Source: Lepeophtheirus salmonis (taxonomy: Eukaryota > Arthropoda > Copepoda > Siphonostomatoida > Caligidae). Taken from it: 64,000 bases of DNA. The stretch lies in the NCBI RefSeq assembly GCF_016086655.4, contig NC_052136.2, positions 12,648,001-12,712,000 of the forward strand. The letters run 5' to 3'. Both the position numbers and the translations under genes were made by a program. Below are positions 25,601 through 40,600 of the stretch, in pieces (the first letter of the stretch is position 1; each line of letters opens with the position of its first letter). The notes under the pieces were generated by a model. It had not been told where the DNA came from. It saw nothing but the letters and a program-made list of their open reading frames with translations, and searched no databases.

Positions 25601-28600
25601 CACATAATATTATCCACATGAAACAACATTGACCATAAGCTGATCCTTGCTGATTCTCCTCCATATCCAGCATCACAAAGTCTGAGGGAGTTGCAACTGG
25701 CAGATAAAGGGGATAATGGAGTTGCTCCATTGGGTTCCTGAGAACTACCTGTAGGCTCATGACAATACCTTAGTCATTACAAAGTCCAAGTGTTTGTCCA
25801 TGTTGATATAAACCCCATGAGAAATACAGAAATGAGCTGATTTTTTTGCCATTAAAAGACACTAAACCTAGGAGTGTCCGCAGAGGAAGAGCTGAAGGGC
25901 CTTTAGCCCCCCTAAATGAGGTATTTTTTATTCGTACTAGAAAATGTAATATTTGAAATTTTTTAAAATTTAATATTTGTTTTTTTTAAGTTTAATATTT
26001 GTTTTTTTTAAGTTTAATTTTTGAAATTTAGTTATATTTTTTGAAAAATAGCTATGGATTTTAGAAATTTATCGACGAAAAATTTCAGTTTATTCTGAAC
26101 AACTCTGGATTTTTGAAATTTTTTTCCAAAAAATTTCATTTTTGAGTATAACTATGAATTTTTGAAATTTTTCTAGGAAAAAATTTAATTTTAATAACTT
26201 TTTTCCATAAAATTCAGTGTTTCCTGAACAAATCAGGATTTTGAAATTTTTTTGTGATTAGCTATGGATTTTTGATTTTTTTTTTCTTCAAAATTTCAAA
26301 ATTTTGTGGATCCCCTGAAACCCCATACCATGATGGAAATCGGTTTTCAAAGAATAGTTAAATCTGGATAAAGGAAACTGCTATTTTTCAGACAAAAAGT
26401 TGACTATATACAGATTTTTCTTATACATTTTATATATAAAAAAGCCAAATTTTTGGATACTTATGGTAATAAGTAATTTTGAAACTCCCCATTTCGAGGC
26501 AACCCGTGTTTGATTAAATATTGTTTTTGACAGATCTACAAGGATTTTTAGCTTATCTTTCAGCAAAAGTGTTTTTGGGGACACACACATGAATTTTAAA
26601 AAGAAACATATAGAACGACAATGTTTGTGTCAACTTACAATTGTGCCAACAAAAAGGAAAAATCCTCGGTAGAATTCTTCATTCTCATTAATTCCTATAA
26701 AGTTTATACCCAAAAAGAAAAGAAAAAGTTGACTTTATGGTGATTTTTTACTTCACGTTTCTTCCACGCAAAGGTCTTTTTATAGTAAAAAATGGCATCT
26801 GAGAGAAAGTTGACTATATATTTTTATTATATCCGGATTTGACAATACATTTATTATTACTCACTTTGATGAGGAACAAATTCAAACTTCTTAATGGAAC
26901 CTCTAAAATACCAAGGAATTGATTGTACGCTATATGTACCTCGTTACTAGATAAAACATTCTAAACTTATAGTAAAATGGGGATCATAGTAACTCATTAT
27001 AGGAACAACTTTCCCTAAATGTGTATGGAATGACAACCTTTTTCTTCAAAAATCAATAGAAAAACATACATACGCAGAGTCAAAAACCAATTTCCCTCAA
27101 AAGCATGCATAAATGAGACTACGAATCAAATTAAAAGTACCTTATAAATCGTGAGTACGAGACATAATTGAGAGGTCCCTTCACATACATACATATACTT
27201 GTAGTACAAACATATACCTAGGTATGAAAAGGCATGGCTAAATTCCTTGCATAGCACTCCTTATCTTCATGTATATATTAAGAAATGTACATTGAACATA
27301 CATACATGTGTAAATAACTAAATAAAGGCAAAGTAGAAAAAGGTCGTAAATTAGTGGTTTGTAATCGGAGGTCAAGTCTATTTATATAAATATGTATACG
27401 TATATACACTATACGTAGTGTACACACATTTGAATGTGTGTTTTAACGCCTAGCTAATTGATAAGTAGCTCATTGTGGACACGATACCAATATTTTCGCA
27501 TCCGATTCCACTACAGAAATTGCTATATATATTTTGATACCAATTTTAAGCAAATATATATATATATACAGAAGTATCCACAGGGATTGTTGCTTCCAAA
27601 TTAAGGAATTTTTCCTTTCTATGTAGCATTATATATTTTGAGTATACCGCAGAATAAGCCTTACATATAAATATTCAAAATTAAAAAGTAACTTACAGAG
27701 CTTTTGGGTTTGACGTAGATTTGATAACCACGAATGACACCATTTTTATCATCATCTGTTGGAGGATCCCAATGGACTTGTACAGAGCTGGAGTTGATAG
27801 CAAGAGCACGGATATTTAGAGGCTCTCCAGGGACTAGAAAATAAAGATGGAAATAGGAAAGGAAATAGAATTAAATCATCTTTAAATATATAAGTATATT
27901 CAGAGGAAAAGGGAATAAAGAGATGTGCAAACATCTAAACATTTGCCAATTGTATTAGACATTTATACATGAAAAAAAACCTGAGGTTTTTTTGTACAAA
28001 ATAAATAAATATATATTTTAAGATAAATTAAAGATATGATAAAATTATATAATATAAAGGACTGATAAAGTGAGTGGATTTGTATGTACATGTATTGCTC
28101 TATTATGTATTAATATGAATACAGACTACGTAGGAGGATGAGAAGGATAGGATTATCAGAGAAACTAAATAAGTATATATTACATGAATATATATTATTG
28201 TTGAGGCTCGGTCCAGTATAGAGTTCAGTCATAATTAATTTTTTTCTAGACCGGCTTTTCGGTCCAGACTGCGTTGTCAGACCGTGGACCAATTTTTCCA
28301 AGTCTCATATATTATGAGAGATCAAATTTCTTTTAGACATCCTTTAAATTTAACAGTTACTCAGGCCTATGACCATTTTTAATTCATTAAGGCCGGATTA
28401 AGTAGACTTTTATGTCCTCCAAGAGAGGGAACCCAAGAAGGGAAATAATGGAAATCAAAGGAATATACTTTCAAGTTGATGATTTTTAACTACTCAGAGT
28501 TCCGTATTCCATGAGAGACGACGGGCTATCTCTGTCTAAACTTCCTATGATGTCATTGTGCCGTGTTCAAAATTTGAAAAACATATGACGTCATCAACTA

Positions 28601-31600
28601 TTTGTATTTAAAATCAGTCTAGACCAAATTTTAAATAAGATCCATTTTTCGGGACCCAACTAGACCGAATTTTACTTTGGAGCAGTCTAGACTGAATTGT
28701 AAATAAGACCCATTTTGTGGGAAATAATTATTGCTTTGGATTTTGTCTAGACCAAATTTTTCATTTGGACTAGTCTATCACAATTTTTTTCCTTTCTACT
28801 GATCTACACCGAATTTTACTTTTGGACCGAATCTTTCATTTGGATTCGTATAGACTGACTAGATAGAATTGTTACTTTGGATTGGACTAGACCGATTTTT
28901 CCTATTAACTAGTCAAGACCAATTTTATCCCTTGGACCAATATAGACTGCACTTTTTTAGAGTTAAAATCGAATAAACTCGTTCCAAAAAAAAAAAAAAA
29001 AAAATCACAAGGATCTCAGACCGTTCTAGGATTTCCAGACCGAACCCCAACACTAAAATATATATCCAACCAAAAAACCCAAACAACAACAATGGTTGCC
29101 ATAAAAATAATTCTATCATTTTTATGTGATCCTTTTGTCAAGATGATAGACAAATTAATATCTTTTATCTTTATGTACATTGTACATATTATATCGTTTG
29201 TATGAAAAGGCCGATCCACAATGGAATGGAATGGGGGTTGTTTATTTATTTATATTCTTCAATAACCAAAAATATATTTGAACTATAAATATTTTTATAG
29301 GCATAATCGAAGAATGGAAAAAGAGAAGAGAAATACATATTGTTGTATTGGAAAGCAGGTATGCAATTATGAACGACATATGAATACCGCGAATTTAATT
29401 AACACTTTTTATTTTTACAAGTCAACCTTGAGTGTACAATTGTATATAATAGATTTCAGAAGAGAGACTGGAGACAGTTGTAATCTTTAGATCGAAGAAA
29501 TTCAAAAATACTACATCAACAAAATTTATGTACGCACATTAATTTTGTGTAATAACATGGCAAAATCAATAATGAATGCACGTAATTTTTTTTTCTGTTC
29601 AGAAGTAATACTTCAGCTAAAATGTTGAGTTTTCTGTTGTTTTTCGTCCAACTTTCATCATTTGAATGATTGCGGGGGCGTCTGCAGGGGTGGGCTCGAG
29701 AGGATGTAGCATTTTTTCACCAATAAATTCAATTTTCTATGAGTAGCTATCTATGATTTTTGTAACTATTTTTCAAAAAAAATAAATTAAAAAAATTCTG
29801 TGAATAGCTATGAATTTTTGAAATTTTTTCATAAAAAGTTTATATTTGAAATTATTTTATAAAGAGTTTAATTTTTTGTGAATAAAAATGGATTTTGAAC
29901 TTTTTTTTGTCAAAAATGTAATAATTAATTTTTATGTGAAAAACTATCGATTTTTGAGCTTTTTCTTTAAAAATATAATAATTGAAATTTTTTTCAAAAA
30001 TTTAATTTTTGGATTTATTTTCAAAAAAATTAAAAACCAAATATATATATATATAATCCTGCGGACGCCTTGGATTGATTGATTCATTTTCTATCTGTTT
30101 TTGTTTTTTGCAAAATTTATAAATCACTCAGTAAGGGTACATTTCAGCTACTATAACACTCAGTACAAAGAAGTCCGCTACAACAGGTGTTGCAATTTCC
30201 CTCGTATTGTTTTGTATCGTATCGAGTAAGAATTCTCGTATATTAATCAGAGTAACACTCTCAAGAGGGTTCTGAGAAGTAATTTCTCTAATCCTTTAAG
30301 TAATATTGATGAGTGATTTATAAAAAAAATCTTATTCAATCTACATACATTAGTTGTAATATATTGAACAACATTTATAAGAATTCATCACCATAGAGTG
30401 CCCAATTTTCTTATTTCCTAACTCAAACTTATGACAGGTTTGATTCAATGTCGACAGTTAGTTTTTTATTATATTATCTAAAATGATTTAAACATATTTT
30501 GGTATGTTGTGGTACAGGGTCTCCAGTCTCCCCATTATATGAAGGTATATATAAAACAAGTCCACAAGTCTCTGAATGGGAACCATTATACCTACATATT
30601 AAAAAAAAAAAGACATATTATGGTACTACAACTAATTGAATTCAAATTACTGTGCGTTAATTACATGCAACATCATAGAGTTAAGTAATTATCAATAGAT
30701 ATTAATTATTATGAACAATCTCAATTAATAAAGAAGGGGTGGATGATGAGTCATCATTTTTTTTTTCAAAGTCCTAGGAAGATGAATGAATACCTAAAGT
30801 AAGTAGTAAAAAAAACCCTGTTGGAAATAAAGTAAATGCATGCGCGTATAGTAATAAAATATGACGATTTACACCACTTGTCCACGACTCTACTACCCAT
30901 CAGATGAGATGATGTTGAAATACTTACTGTAAACAGCTGTTTTGTTATGGTTGTTATTTTGGTTTTGGAAAATAAAGAAAAAAGAAATAGAAAGTTAAGA
31001 TATAAATTTTTTAAAGACTTTTTTGAGCATTTCCTTTAATTATTTAAGAAGAAATCAATATGATAAGCACTTTCGCATGAAAGCATGGAGATGGCGGGAT
31101 AACTTAATTACACAGACAAATGCGTTCAAATCAAACCATTGAGGAAGACGGTGTTTTTGGTAGGAGGAAAAAGTGTTGTGTGTTAGGAGTCAAATACTGT
31201 CTATATATAGTACAACACTCTTAGACCAACTATCCACGAGGATGGTGTATCGTTTCCAGGAAATTTAGGATTAGATTTAAATTGGTAAATAGTTTATTAT
31301 ATATTTACAGAGGAAAAAATACTTTGTAAATCAGTGGTGAAAGATACAAATTAAAATCATTAAGTAATAATGAAATATGTTCGTTTCTTTTAAGGGCTTC
31401 ATGGCGTAATATTCTAAGGAGTAGTCTTTAAATAGAATGCGCATTCTATTTTTATCTTCTTTATTTTCTGACCAACATAAGGTCAGACCTTTTTTATATT
31501 AATAGAATAGACAACTGATTTTTTAATTTTATTTATTGGAGGTGACGGAATTTTTAGAAATAAGTTCATTAATTATTTTTTTTCGGGAAAAATTAGAAAA

Positions 31601-34600
31601 AATTTTTTTTTGAATTTAAAAAAAAAACTTGAAATAATAATTTTTTTGCCCAAAAATTTAAAATTTTCTGAATTTTTTTTTCAAAAATGTACAGACATTA
31701 TACAAAAATTAATTTTTTCGAAAATAATTTAAAATATTAAATTACAGGGAATAAAAATTAAAAATTTTCAAATATTATATTCAAATATAAAACTTTTTGA
31801 GACAAATTTCAAAAATCCACAGCTGTTTGCAAAAAATTAAATTTTTTAGAAATAAATTTCAAAAACCCACGATTGGTTACAAAAAAAAATAATTTTTTCC
31901 GAAAATTTTTTGAAAAATCAAATTAAATATATTATCAAATATATATACTTTTCTTGTATAAATCAAAAATTCTTTAATTTGGGATGGGGGCTACAGCCTA
32001 AAAAATATAAGCAAAAGCTTCGTTAGGAAGGTAACAATAGCTTTAAGTAGGTCAAAAATATGAAAGGGGAAAAAAAAGTATCTCTTGAATTTGCAAAGCA
32101 TAAATCGTAAAACAAACTTTATCACAAGTGAATGTAACAGGTCAACTTATCATTTGAATGAATTGAATTACGTGAGCTTATAGAACTCAATGAGTAAATG
32201 CAAGATTTCCCAAGAAATATGTTTTTACTCGGAAGTTTATCGTAGGTGTAAATACAAAGATATTCCGGGAAAAATGGACTCCAGGAGATACCCCTTAGTG
32301 TATACGAGTTTAAATTATGTGTATACCATATAGAATAGTTCTTAAATTCGTTTTTCTTCCAAATGTTGGAGGGACTAGGTCCTAAAATGTTCTTTTTGGT
32401 AGAAAATGAAGAAATATAAAGTTTGATTCGTATTAAATAATATGGAAGAGGTTTTCAATTGCCCTTGAAGTTTCTGTATTTCGCAACTTTGTATGTAAAA
32501 AATTGGTTTTTTACCTAAAAATAGTGAGTTTAAGTCCAAAATAGAGTAATTTGTAATAAATAACTATTTTAGATGAACAAACAATCTTCCAAATGTTTTA
32601 TAAAGTATTCCTCTATTATTATAATTTTTATTTAAAAAAAGATAACATTAATTTAAAAATAAAAACCAATTTTCAAAGCGAAAAAGGGATTGATTGATAT
32701 TCATCCTTTATTATAAGCCTTTCTTCCTTTTTCCCTGAAAAAAAACACACCCTAATATTTGTACATAACATTCTTTTATTGATTTGAAAGTTTTTTGAAT
32801 GTTGAACGTATGCAAAATATGTGTTTGTAAATATAAATATAGACATAAATGACTCCTATTTAAAAAAAAAGAAAAAAAACACAAATGAACAAAATAAAAT
32901 ATTATTTTTTTTGTTGTTAAAAAGTGCACAAAAATAACGAAATAATTAAAAATAATAATAATAGTAGGTTGGCTCTAGTGTGGTAAGGGTAGCAGTGGTT
33001 GTATAGAGCAGGTTACTGAAAACACAAATATGGTTGTATTATGGCATGCAAATATTTTGTTCCACAAGGATCCCATTATTCATAGTAGTGTTGTGTTGGT
33101 ACTTATTTAGAACCGATGACCATAGCCATGGGCATTTCTTAAAGGGGGTGGAATCCATCCTGCGTGACGTCAGTGCCTTTTTAAAATTATTTATTCCGTT
33201 ATATACATATATATATATAGAGAGAGAAGTGAAAATACAAACATTTTTAAACATGCAAAGATACAATTGTATGACTTGTTTGTAGAATTGTACCCTTGCA
33301 CTCTCAAAAAAGTACGCATTTTTCCCTTCTCTAGTAATATATAATATAAATACATTATATAATTAAATAAAAATAAAATGTTCCCGTATTATATTCCATT
33401 AGAAATGAAAAAGGAATATTTTTTGCAGGATATATGCAATGCTGTTCATATATATCTAATATATCATATTTGGTTAGATAGGACAATTATTTTTTTTTAG
33501 AAAAAGGCTGGACTGAATCGAATACATTTTGACCAACACAACACTAATTCATAGGAAGGCTTTTTTTCCCAAAAAAAAGAAGAAAAATAACAAAAAAGAA
33601 AGTTAATTGAAAATAAAATATCAAAAGAAAAGCAATGAAATCATAATAATTAGAAATAAAACGTGCTAAAAAATTGAGAACACAAAAAAAAAAAAAACGT
33701 ACAAAAAAATAAAATAATAATAATAATGAAAACTGCGCGGACTCCCAAATAAAATATTCTTGAATTGATCTTATTGCGAGACCCATTTTGATGAGAGTGA
33801 GTTTGATGATGATTTGTGGTTTGGTGATGATTGTGAAAGGGTTGTAACTGTGTATAATTATTTCTCCCTTCATAACATTAGAGGGTGGTCCAGACTTAGA
33901 GCACCATAGATTTGATTAAATTTTGTAGAGATAATTATGATTTTTATAAGAATAATATCTTTTGGATTAGTGTTGAAGTCGAGTATTATTACAACTCGAC
34001 TTTAATAATATTGAGCACTTTATGAAAAATACTCCAATTTATTCAAAATATTACTTGAAAACTCGAACAAAATATTAGACAGGAACTGTAGATTGCAAGC
34101 TAAATTTATTTAATGTATTCTTTATTCTGACTATATGGATACAACATTTATAAATAATTTCGTATATTGCAAATAAATGTTATCGTAAATTATTTATATT
34201 ATTTGACAAATTATGTCTTATTATTGAGGTAGGAGTCAAGCAGACTTCATTGTTTATCTTAGATTTTATCAATTCAATGGTAAAGTAATATTCATTGTCT
34301 GATCCCCTTACTCGAATTCCACTTGACTTAATCCGACAATTACTTCAATTCGACTCGATTCAACATTTAATTACTACAGGTGGAGCCAAGTCGATATTTA
34401 TAACTCGACTCCAACACTGATTTAAATACTTTATTAGAGAGTTTAAAATTTTCTATCACAAATGATCAATATTTCATTCAACGCCTTTGTTCTGAACAAC
34501 CTAAATGCTTCATCACTAACAATCAGCTAGTACGTTTAGCATCGTCCGTAATATTTTGCCCTCACGGGTTCCAAGGCTACTATCAAAGAGTACTTGATAA

Positions 34601-37600
34601 GCCTGGAAAATTTTATTTATGGGGTTAAGATCAAGTGAAGAGGGAAGTGCTCAAAACTGCCTTCTTTTATTGGCACGACTTGGGTAACGCAATCTCGACA
34701 GACAATAGTAATTAATTTAACGACGTTAATGGGACTCTAATTGTGGACCACACTGTATGATGTACATAAGGTATACCTATTATTCATTTATTAAGTATGA
34801 ATGGTAGACATATATCGGGAAAGCATCAAAAAATACCTGATTATACAATTTTTTTATTTATAAATATATATGTATAAAAGTTTTTTGTGATTAAAAAAAT
34901 AGGAAAATAAAATTATTCAACTTTTCACCATGTGATTTTTAAGTCAATAAAAATAAGAAAAAAAACAAAAATGAAGTGTGTTTACAAAGGAAAAGAGAAG
35001 GATAGAGAGAGAGAGAGAGAGAGATTTGAAAGGCTTTCTCCCGCTTACTACATATTATATATGTATGTATACCAGAGCAGCAATAGACAAACACACGTCT
35101 GTTGCTGTCATAATGATAAAAAAAATAATGAAAATTTCCCTATATTGTATAAATGTCAAAGGACCTTTGCCTTAGCGGCTCATGAGTATAAAAGATATGA
35201 TCTCCTTTTCACCCACTTACCGTCTTCTCCTGTTTTGACGACTACGGGATAAGAAATAGGCCCATCCCCTACGGATGTTCCAGCCAACATCCATAGTCGA
35301 TACTCTGTGTATTTCCTCAATTCATCAATAACATATTCCCTTGCCTCAGGGTTTTTGATCTCAACCATCGTGGCCTCAGAGTCGGGGCGTGCACTGGGGA
35401 CATAGTATATTTCATAGTAGGTTATCTTTCCATTGCGTTTTCCAGGAGGAGGTGGACTCCATACGACTCGTAGAGACGTGGAAGACTCTGCATATGCCTT
35501 GACTAAGTCCGGTGGTGCGCCAGGAACTATAGTTATAAGGAGGAGGATTAAATTGAAGGAATGTTCAGCACTGAATTGGAAGAAAGACAGATAGAGATAT
35601 AGAGTAAGAGAGAGAGAGAGAGAGTGGCGAACGGCACAGAACGGACGATGATAATTATTTCCCCCTTCTTTATTCTGATTCTTTCCGAAAAAAAAAAATA
35701 AAGTATGTATGTGCAAAAAGTATGCAAAAATGTGCGTCCATATTATAGGGCCAATAACAGTGGGTTTCGTATTCCTTTTTATTTATTTGATTATATGTTC
35801 CTTTCTTGGCCCTGCAAACATCTAAAATGTAATTGTGCAATTAGGTTTTTCTTATTTATAAAAAAAAACAAACGTATTTTGGGTATGTGCCAAAGGGAGA
35901 GTGTGCAGTGTGTGATTAATTAATTAATTCGTTTATTCATTGTGATGAATGAATTCAAACATTCAAATAAGTGCCAGGAGAATGTTAAAAGAGTGAAAAA
36001 AAGATGTAATGATGGAAAAAATGACATATCAATTATAAAAAAACAAAAATCCAAATTTGAACTTACCGTTCAACTTTGCGTGGCAAAAGTCACGGAATAA
36101 GTAGAAAAAAAACCCTTTCAATAAAAAAAAAAAATACTCACCATATTGTTCGGTGCGAACTGCAATGGGCGGTGTTGTGGCTCCTTCCCCACGTCGACTC
36201 TTTGCTCCTAGCCAAACATGATAGAGTGTGTTTGGATAAAGGCCTTCGAGAGTGTAATTTGAGATAATGTCCAGGCTTTTTTGGTTTTGAAACTAGAGAA
36301 GGGGAAATTGTAAGATACATACTTGTGTTTTTTTATATTTATTTGACCTACGTCATTGGTGAAAGTGTCATTCCAGTAGAGTTCGTAGGACACAATATTC
36401 TCTCCAGAGTGAGAAGGACTGGACCAGGCTAGTGTCATGGTCGTGGCTCTCACTTCAATGACTCGAAAATTAGAGGGCTGACTTGGAACACCCTGTTGTG
36501 TTTTAACTTGTACAGCTTCAGAGGGAGGCCCTGGCCCAATGGCTGTGTAGGCCTCTACTTTGATGGTATAAATGGTGTGAGGGATGAGCTCGGAAATTGT
36601 TGTGAGTTTGTTGTTGTCCACAAACTGGGATTCCCATTGTGTGAGAGAATCACTTGGATTCGTTGTATAGTAGACTTTGTAACCAGTGATTTGACCATTG
36701 TTAGCTTGAGGCTCGTCCCATTGGATTACCATCGTACTAGAACTGAGAGGGCGTACTCTCACATTGCGAGGAGCAGAGCCAGGCTCTAAAAGAAACGGAT
36801 GTAGGTAGATATGTTTTATTTGAATAAAATAATCAAAAACTTACTTTTCCCAGAGTCTCGTCCATCTATTGGATAGCATTAAAGAGAAATAACATATTAG
36901 GTAAATGTAAAGATGCAAAAGGCAACGTTGATTGTCTTTTACGTATTTTGAGAATTACCTGTTTCCCCTGTGGTGGCAACAACGGGTGTAGAAGGCTCAC
37001 CTCGTCCCACATTGTTCACTGCCAAAATAACAAACTCATACTCAGTAAAGGGACTCAGTCCTCGAATATCATAAAAGTCTGTAATGATTCCAGATACTTC
37101 TTTATAGTCCCAAGAGGCCAGTTTGGGCTTATACTGAATGGTATAGTACATAACTTCCGCATTATTTCCAGGATAGGACCAAGATAGACGGACCGTTGTG
37201 GGAGTCACATCAGAGAGTCGAACGTTTGTAGGCGCTCTTGGACGTGCCTGGACTTGTACAAGAGTAGTATGCTCAATGATTCCTAATTTGCTTGCAGCTA
37301 CACACGTGTAATTGGCAGATTCACTAATGTCCTGCAGCTCCAGAACATTACGTCCAATGGGAGGTGTAAGAGCAGACATGTCCTGTGAGCCCTTTCTCCA
37401 TTTTACATAAGGCATGGGACTCCCTACACCCACACAGGTGAGGTTGAGAGAGGAGCCCATCATGACGTTGTAGACATCATCTGGCTGTACAGAAAAGGTG
37501 GGTGGAACACGACGAACACGGACATAGACTTGGGCAGCATAGGAGTACTGTGTACCAACAGAGTTCTCTGCCACACATTCGTACTTTCCTTGATCGGACT

Positions 37601-40600
37601 CTTGGCTGTCTTTGATTTGGAGTGAGCCTGAGGAAAAAAAAGAAGAAGAAAAAATATGAAATTCAAATCATTTGGTGGTAGAGGGCAGCACATTTGTTAC
37701 TTTATTCTTCTTTAATTTCTCTTTTTCTTCTTCTTTGATCATCATCGACAACAATAGAAATTTGATTTTTTTAAATAATATACCTATATATTTTTTTATT
37801 TTATTTAAAGATAAATTGACGACCATTTTTTAACATTTTTTTAAAAAGAAAAATAAAAGATTTTAAATATCCTCTCCCTCTATTTTTCTATTGTATGATG
37901 AACAAAAAAAGAAGTTGACCTCAAATGTAATAAGTTTTCTTTACATATATCCAATATATATTCTATATTTTCTTCAATGACAAAAGCAAGAGAGGAGAGT
38001 AGAAGAAAATATTATAGCAGATGAAGGCAATTATAATATTAATACATAAAAAGATTGAAACTTTAATAGGTAGGTATTTATATCTTATAATTATAATAAG
38101 TAAATAAACTTCGTATATTTACGAATTAATTAAATCAATTCCAAGGTTTTTTTATGTTTTTCCCCATTAATTCTTTTAACCAAGTTTTTAAATTAAAAGT
38201 AGAATGTAAAATACTAATATAATATAAAAAAGTAACATTCCTGTTGGGTTGGACAGTTCTAAATAATTTAAATGATGCACAGATATGGCTATAATCTTAC
38301 CACAGAGCGTTTTCACTGACGCTATTAATTGCATCATAATTGAACGAGACGCGTTTTTGGGGCTCAAAGTTTGTAGATTTTTACTACACTAAATGTACAA
38401 ATTTCTTACTAACCTACATGAAACTTCATCTAATGCTTTATAAATTAAAAAAAGCTTAAAAACTGCATTGAATACTACTTAATGCAAATCATGTATGTAC
38501 ATTAATATTTGATTTAAATCCAAGTAACATGTTCTGAAAATACCTATGAAATGTCGATATTTGTACAGAGTGAAACAGGGACATTTTCCGAGTTATTATT
38601 ATAATTTTTTTTTACGCTAATTAAGGTTTCAGTTAAAATCTCAAGCAATGTTCCGATACATATGCTGTTTTTACTTGCGTATTGCTTTGTTTTGAATTAA
38701 TGAGTGAACATGAATAAAAAAGGGAAAGGGGTTCGGATCTTTTCGACGCGGATGTTGATCCAAAAAGAATTTCAGGGAACATCAGTGTGGCCAAGAAGAA
38801 TGGGAACATCTTCTCAGACAAGAAGATCTTCAAAGTTGACCAGGTTTTGAACGGCAGAAATTACAAATTTATAGTAACGTCATCTAAAGAAGTCCAGGGC
38901 ACCTTCAGTACAAAATACCCGGTCCAAACAATATTCTTGGGAGTCGAGGTCTCTGATGGAAAGAAAATGGGTCAATTCTTGAGAAAAACTATGTTTGGAC
39001 TCAAGACGGTGCCCCCAACCATACGATCTTGAAGACACATAACTTCTGTACGGAAGACTTTGCTGACCTCTGGGACAAGACCTTCTGCCTCTCTTCCAGT
39101 CCTGATCGGATTCCCCTCCACTTCAGTGTGTTGGAGGCTGTGATAGATGCTGAAGGCAGTCAAATTGAATAATTCTTGCGATGATTGATTGCTAAAAGTT
39201 TTTCAATAACATCTTTCATTATGCTTTTCTATTAAGAAGTTGTGAAGGTTTTGGGTTTGCTTCTTGAACGCGGAAAATTTCCCTGTTGTACTTTGTACAT
39301 TTTTTTTTTTGATCGATTATTGGCAATAAAGTAGGATCATTATATTTCTTTCTATTGTAATAGCTAATTTTTATCTACAATATGGAAATAAGAATCTATA
39401 AGGATGTACTAACATATTTTTAATAAATTTTAGGGTCAGATATATAATATAATAAAACTAGGCATTAGAGGGATATATTTTTGATAGACAGTAAGGATTA
39501 AATCCTTTTATTTATTGGTCCCATTTTGACATCCAATAGTTTAATATTTTCCTTAATAATAATGAAAAAAAAAAGGAATGTTTTATTGGTATTAAACATG
39601 GTTGTTAAGGATCTTAAAATGGCCCACATCAATAATGCTTACGTCACATGAGAAATTTATATTACGCAGTGGAATATTAATAAATTGGAGGGGATAATGG
39701 GAGGCTCGAGGAAATGTGTGAAGTTTTTTAGCAGAGTACATCTTAAATTTTGAATTTATAAAACTTTGACAACATAGGACTTTTCCATCCCTTTGTAGAA
39801 TTCAACTTGTGAAATCAATTAATAAGGGGAATTCATGGAGGTTACATGGTTATTTAATAGAGTAATCCATGGTAACCTCAGTCCCTTAGTAGACACACAA
39901 AAGTATTGTCCTTCATTTGGATAGAAATTGATGACATGGTTGTCGTTTAGTCACTTAGTTTTACAGCTTTGGAGAAGTCAGGTGGGCTAATCAGACTGGG
40001 TATGTCAGAGAGGGCTATTACACTTCCAGGACATGCATAGAAATTTTTACAAAAATGATACCCTTTGAAATGTGCAATATATAGCAAAATCTAAATTGTT
40101 CTCCCCAAAAAGTGGAAAAGGTTATACTTTTTTGAGTTTATTTTTGGAGCAAAGGTTGATTTCGTGGGACCTATGGCCGTATCTATAACCACCAAGATGA
40201 CTACTTTTTCAACTTAATTTTCAGCACTATAATATATACATTTATATGCAGTTCTCTTGAAATAAATAAATCATAAACTAACTAATTAAACAATTATTGT
40301 TTAGTTATTCTGCAGTTTATTTCTTTGCTTTTTCCTTCATTTGATGGATGAGTTTTACTAATTGATATTGATGATTTGCTCACTGTAGAATGTAAATTTT
40401 ATGTGAGTCATAGAAACAATTGTATTTTTCTATGTAAGTTGATGGATTCATCAAAAACAAGGGATCATATTATATACCTCCTCTAAGTACCACATGTTTG
40501 CTGCTATATACAGGGTGACCCAAAAGAAGTTCTTATATGACTTCTAAAGGCTAATTAATGATATCTGGCAAACCTCGTTTCAGTTTGGCTCAAGTAAACA

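Larger units (their letters stand above)
18971..27696. other. 8.7-kb Lar intron
   Basis: Contains the transposase-like pseudogene, two family E elements, a family A copy and a pogo-like miniature element. The 24616-24810 plus frame (64 codons) has no recognised relatives. A (GT)n stretch lies near 25037. Confidence 0.6.
27834..35220. other. 7.4-kb Lar intron
   Basis: Holds three separately listed elements, an AT array, a (TA)n run near 30042-30055 and AT-rich filler. No exon with matching phase was recognised between the FN4 and FN5 exons. Confidence 0.6.

Noticed and set aside
33034..33285. Overlapping frames on both strands near 33040-33280
   Set aside because: Neither has recognisable motifs, and both run into simple TA repeats.
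36317..36322. Alternative donor GTATGT downstream of the FN3-3 half exon
   Set aside because: It leaves phase 2 while the next exon enters in phase 0, so the GTAGGT at 36351 is the real donor.
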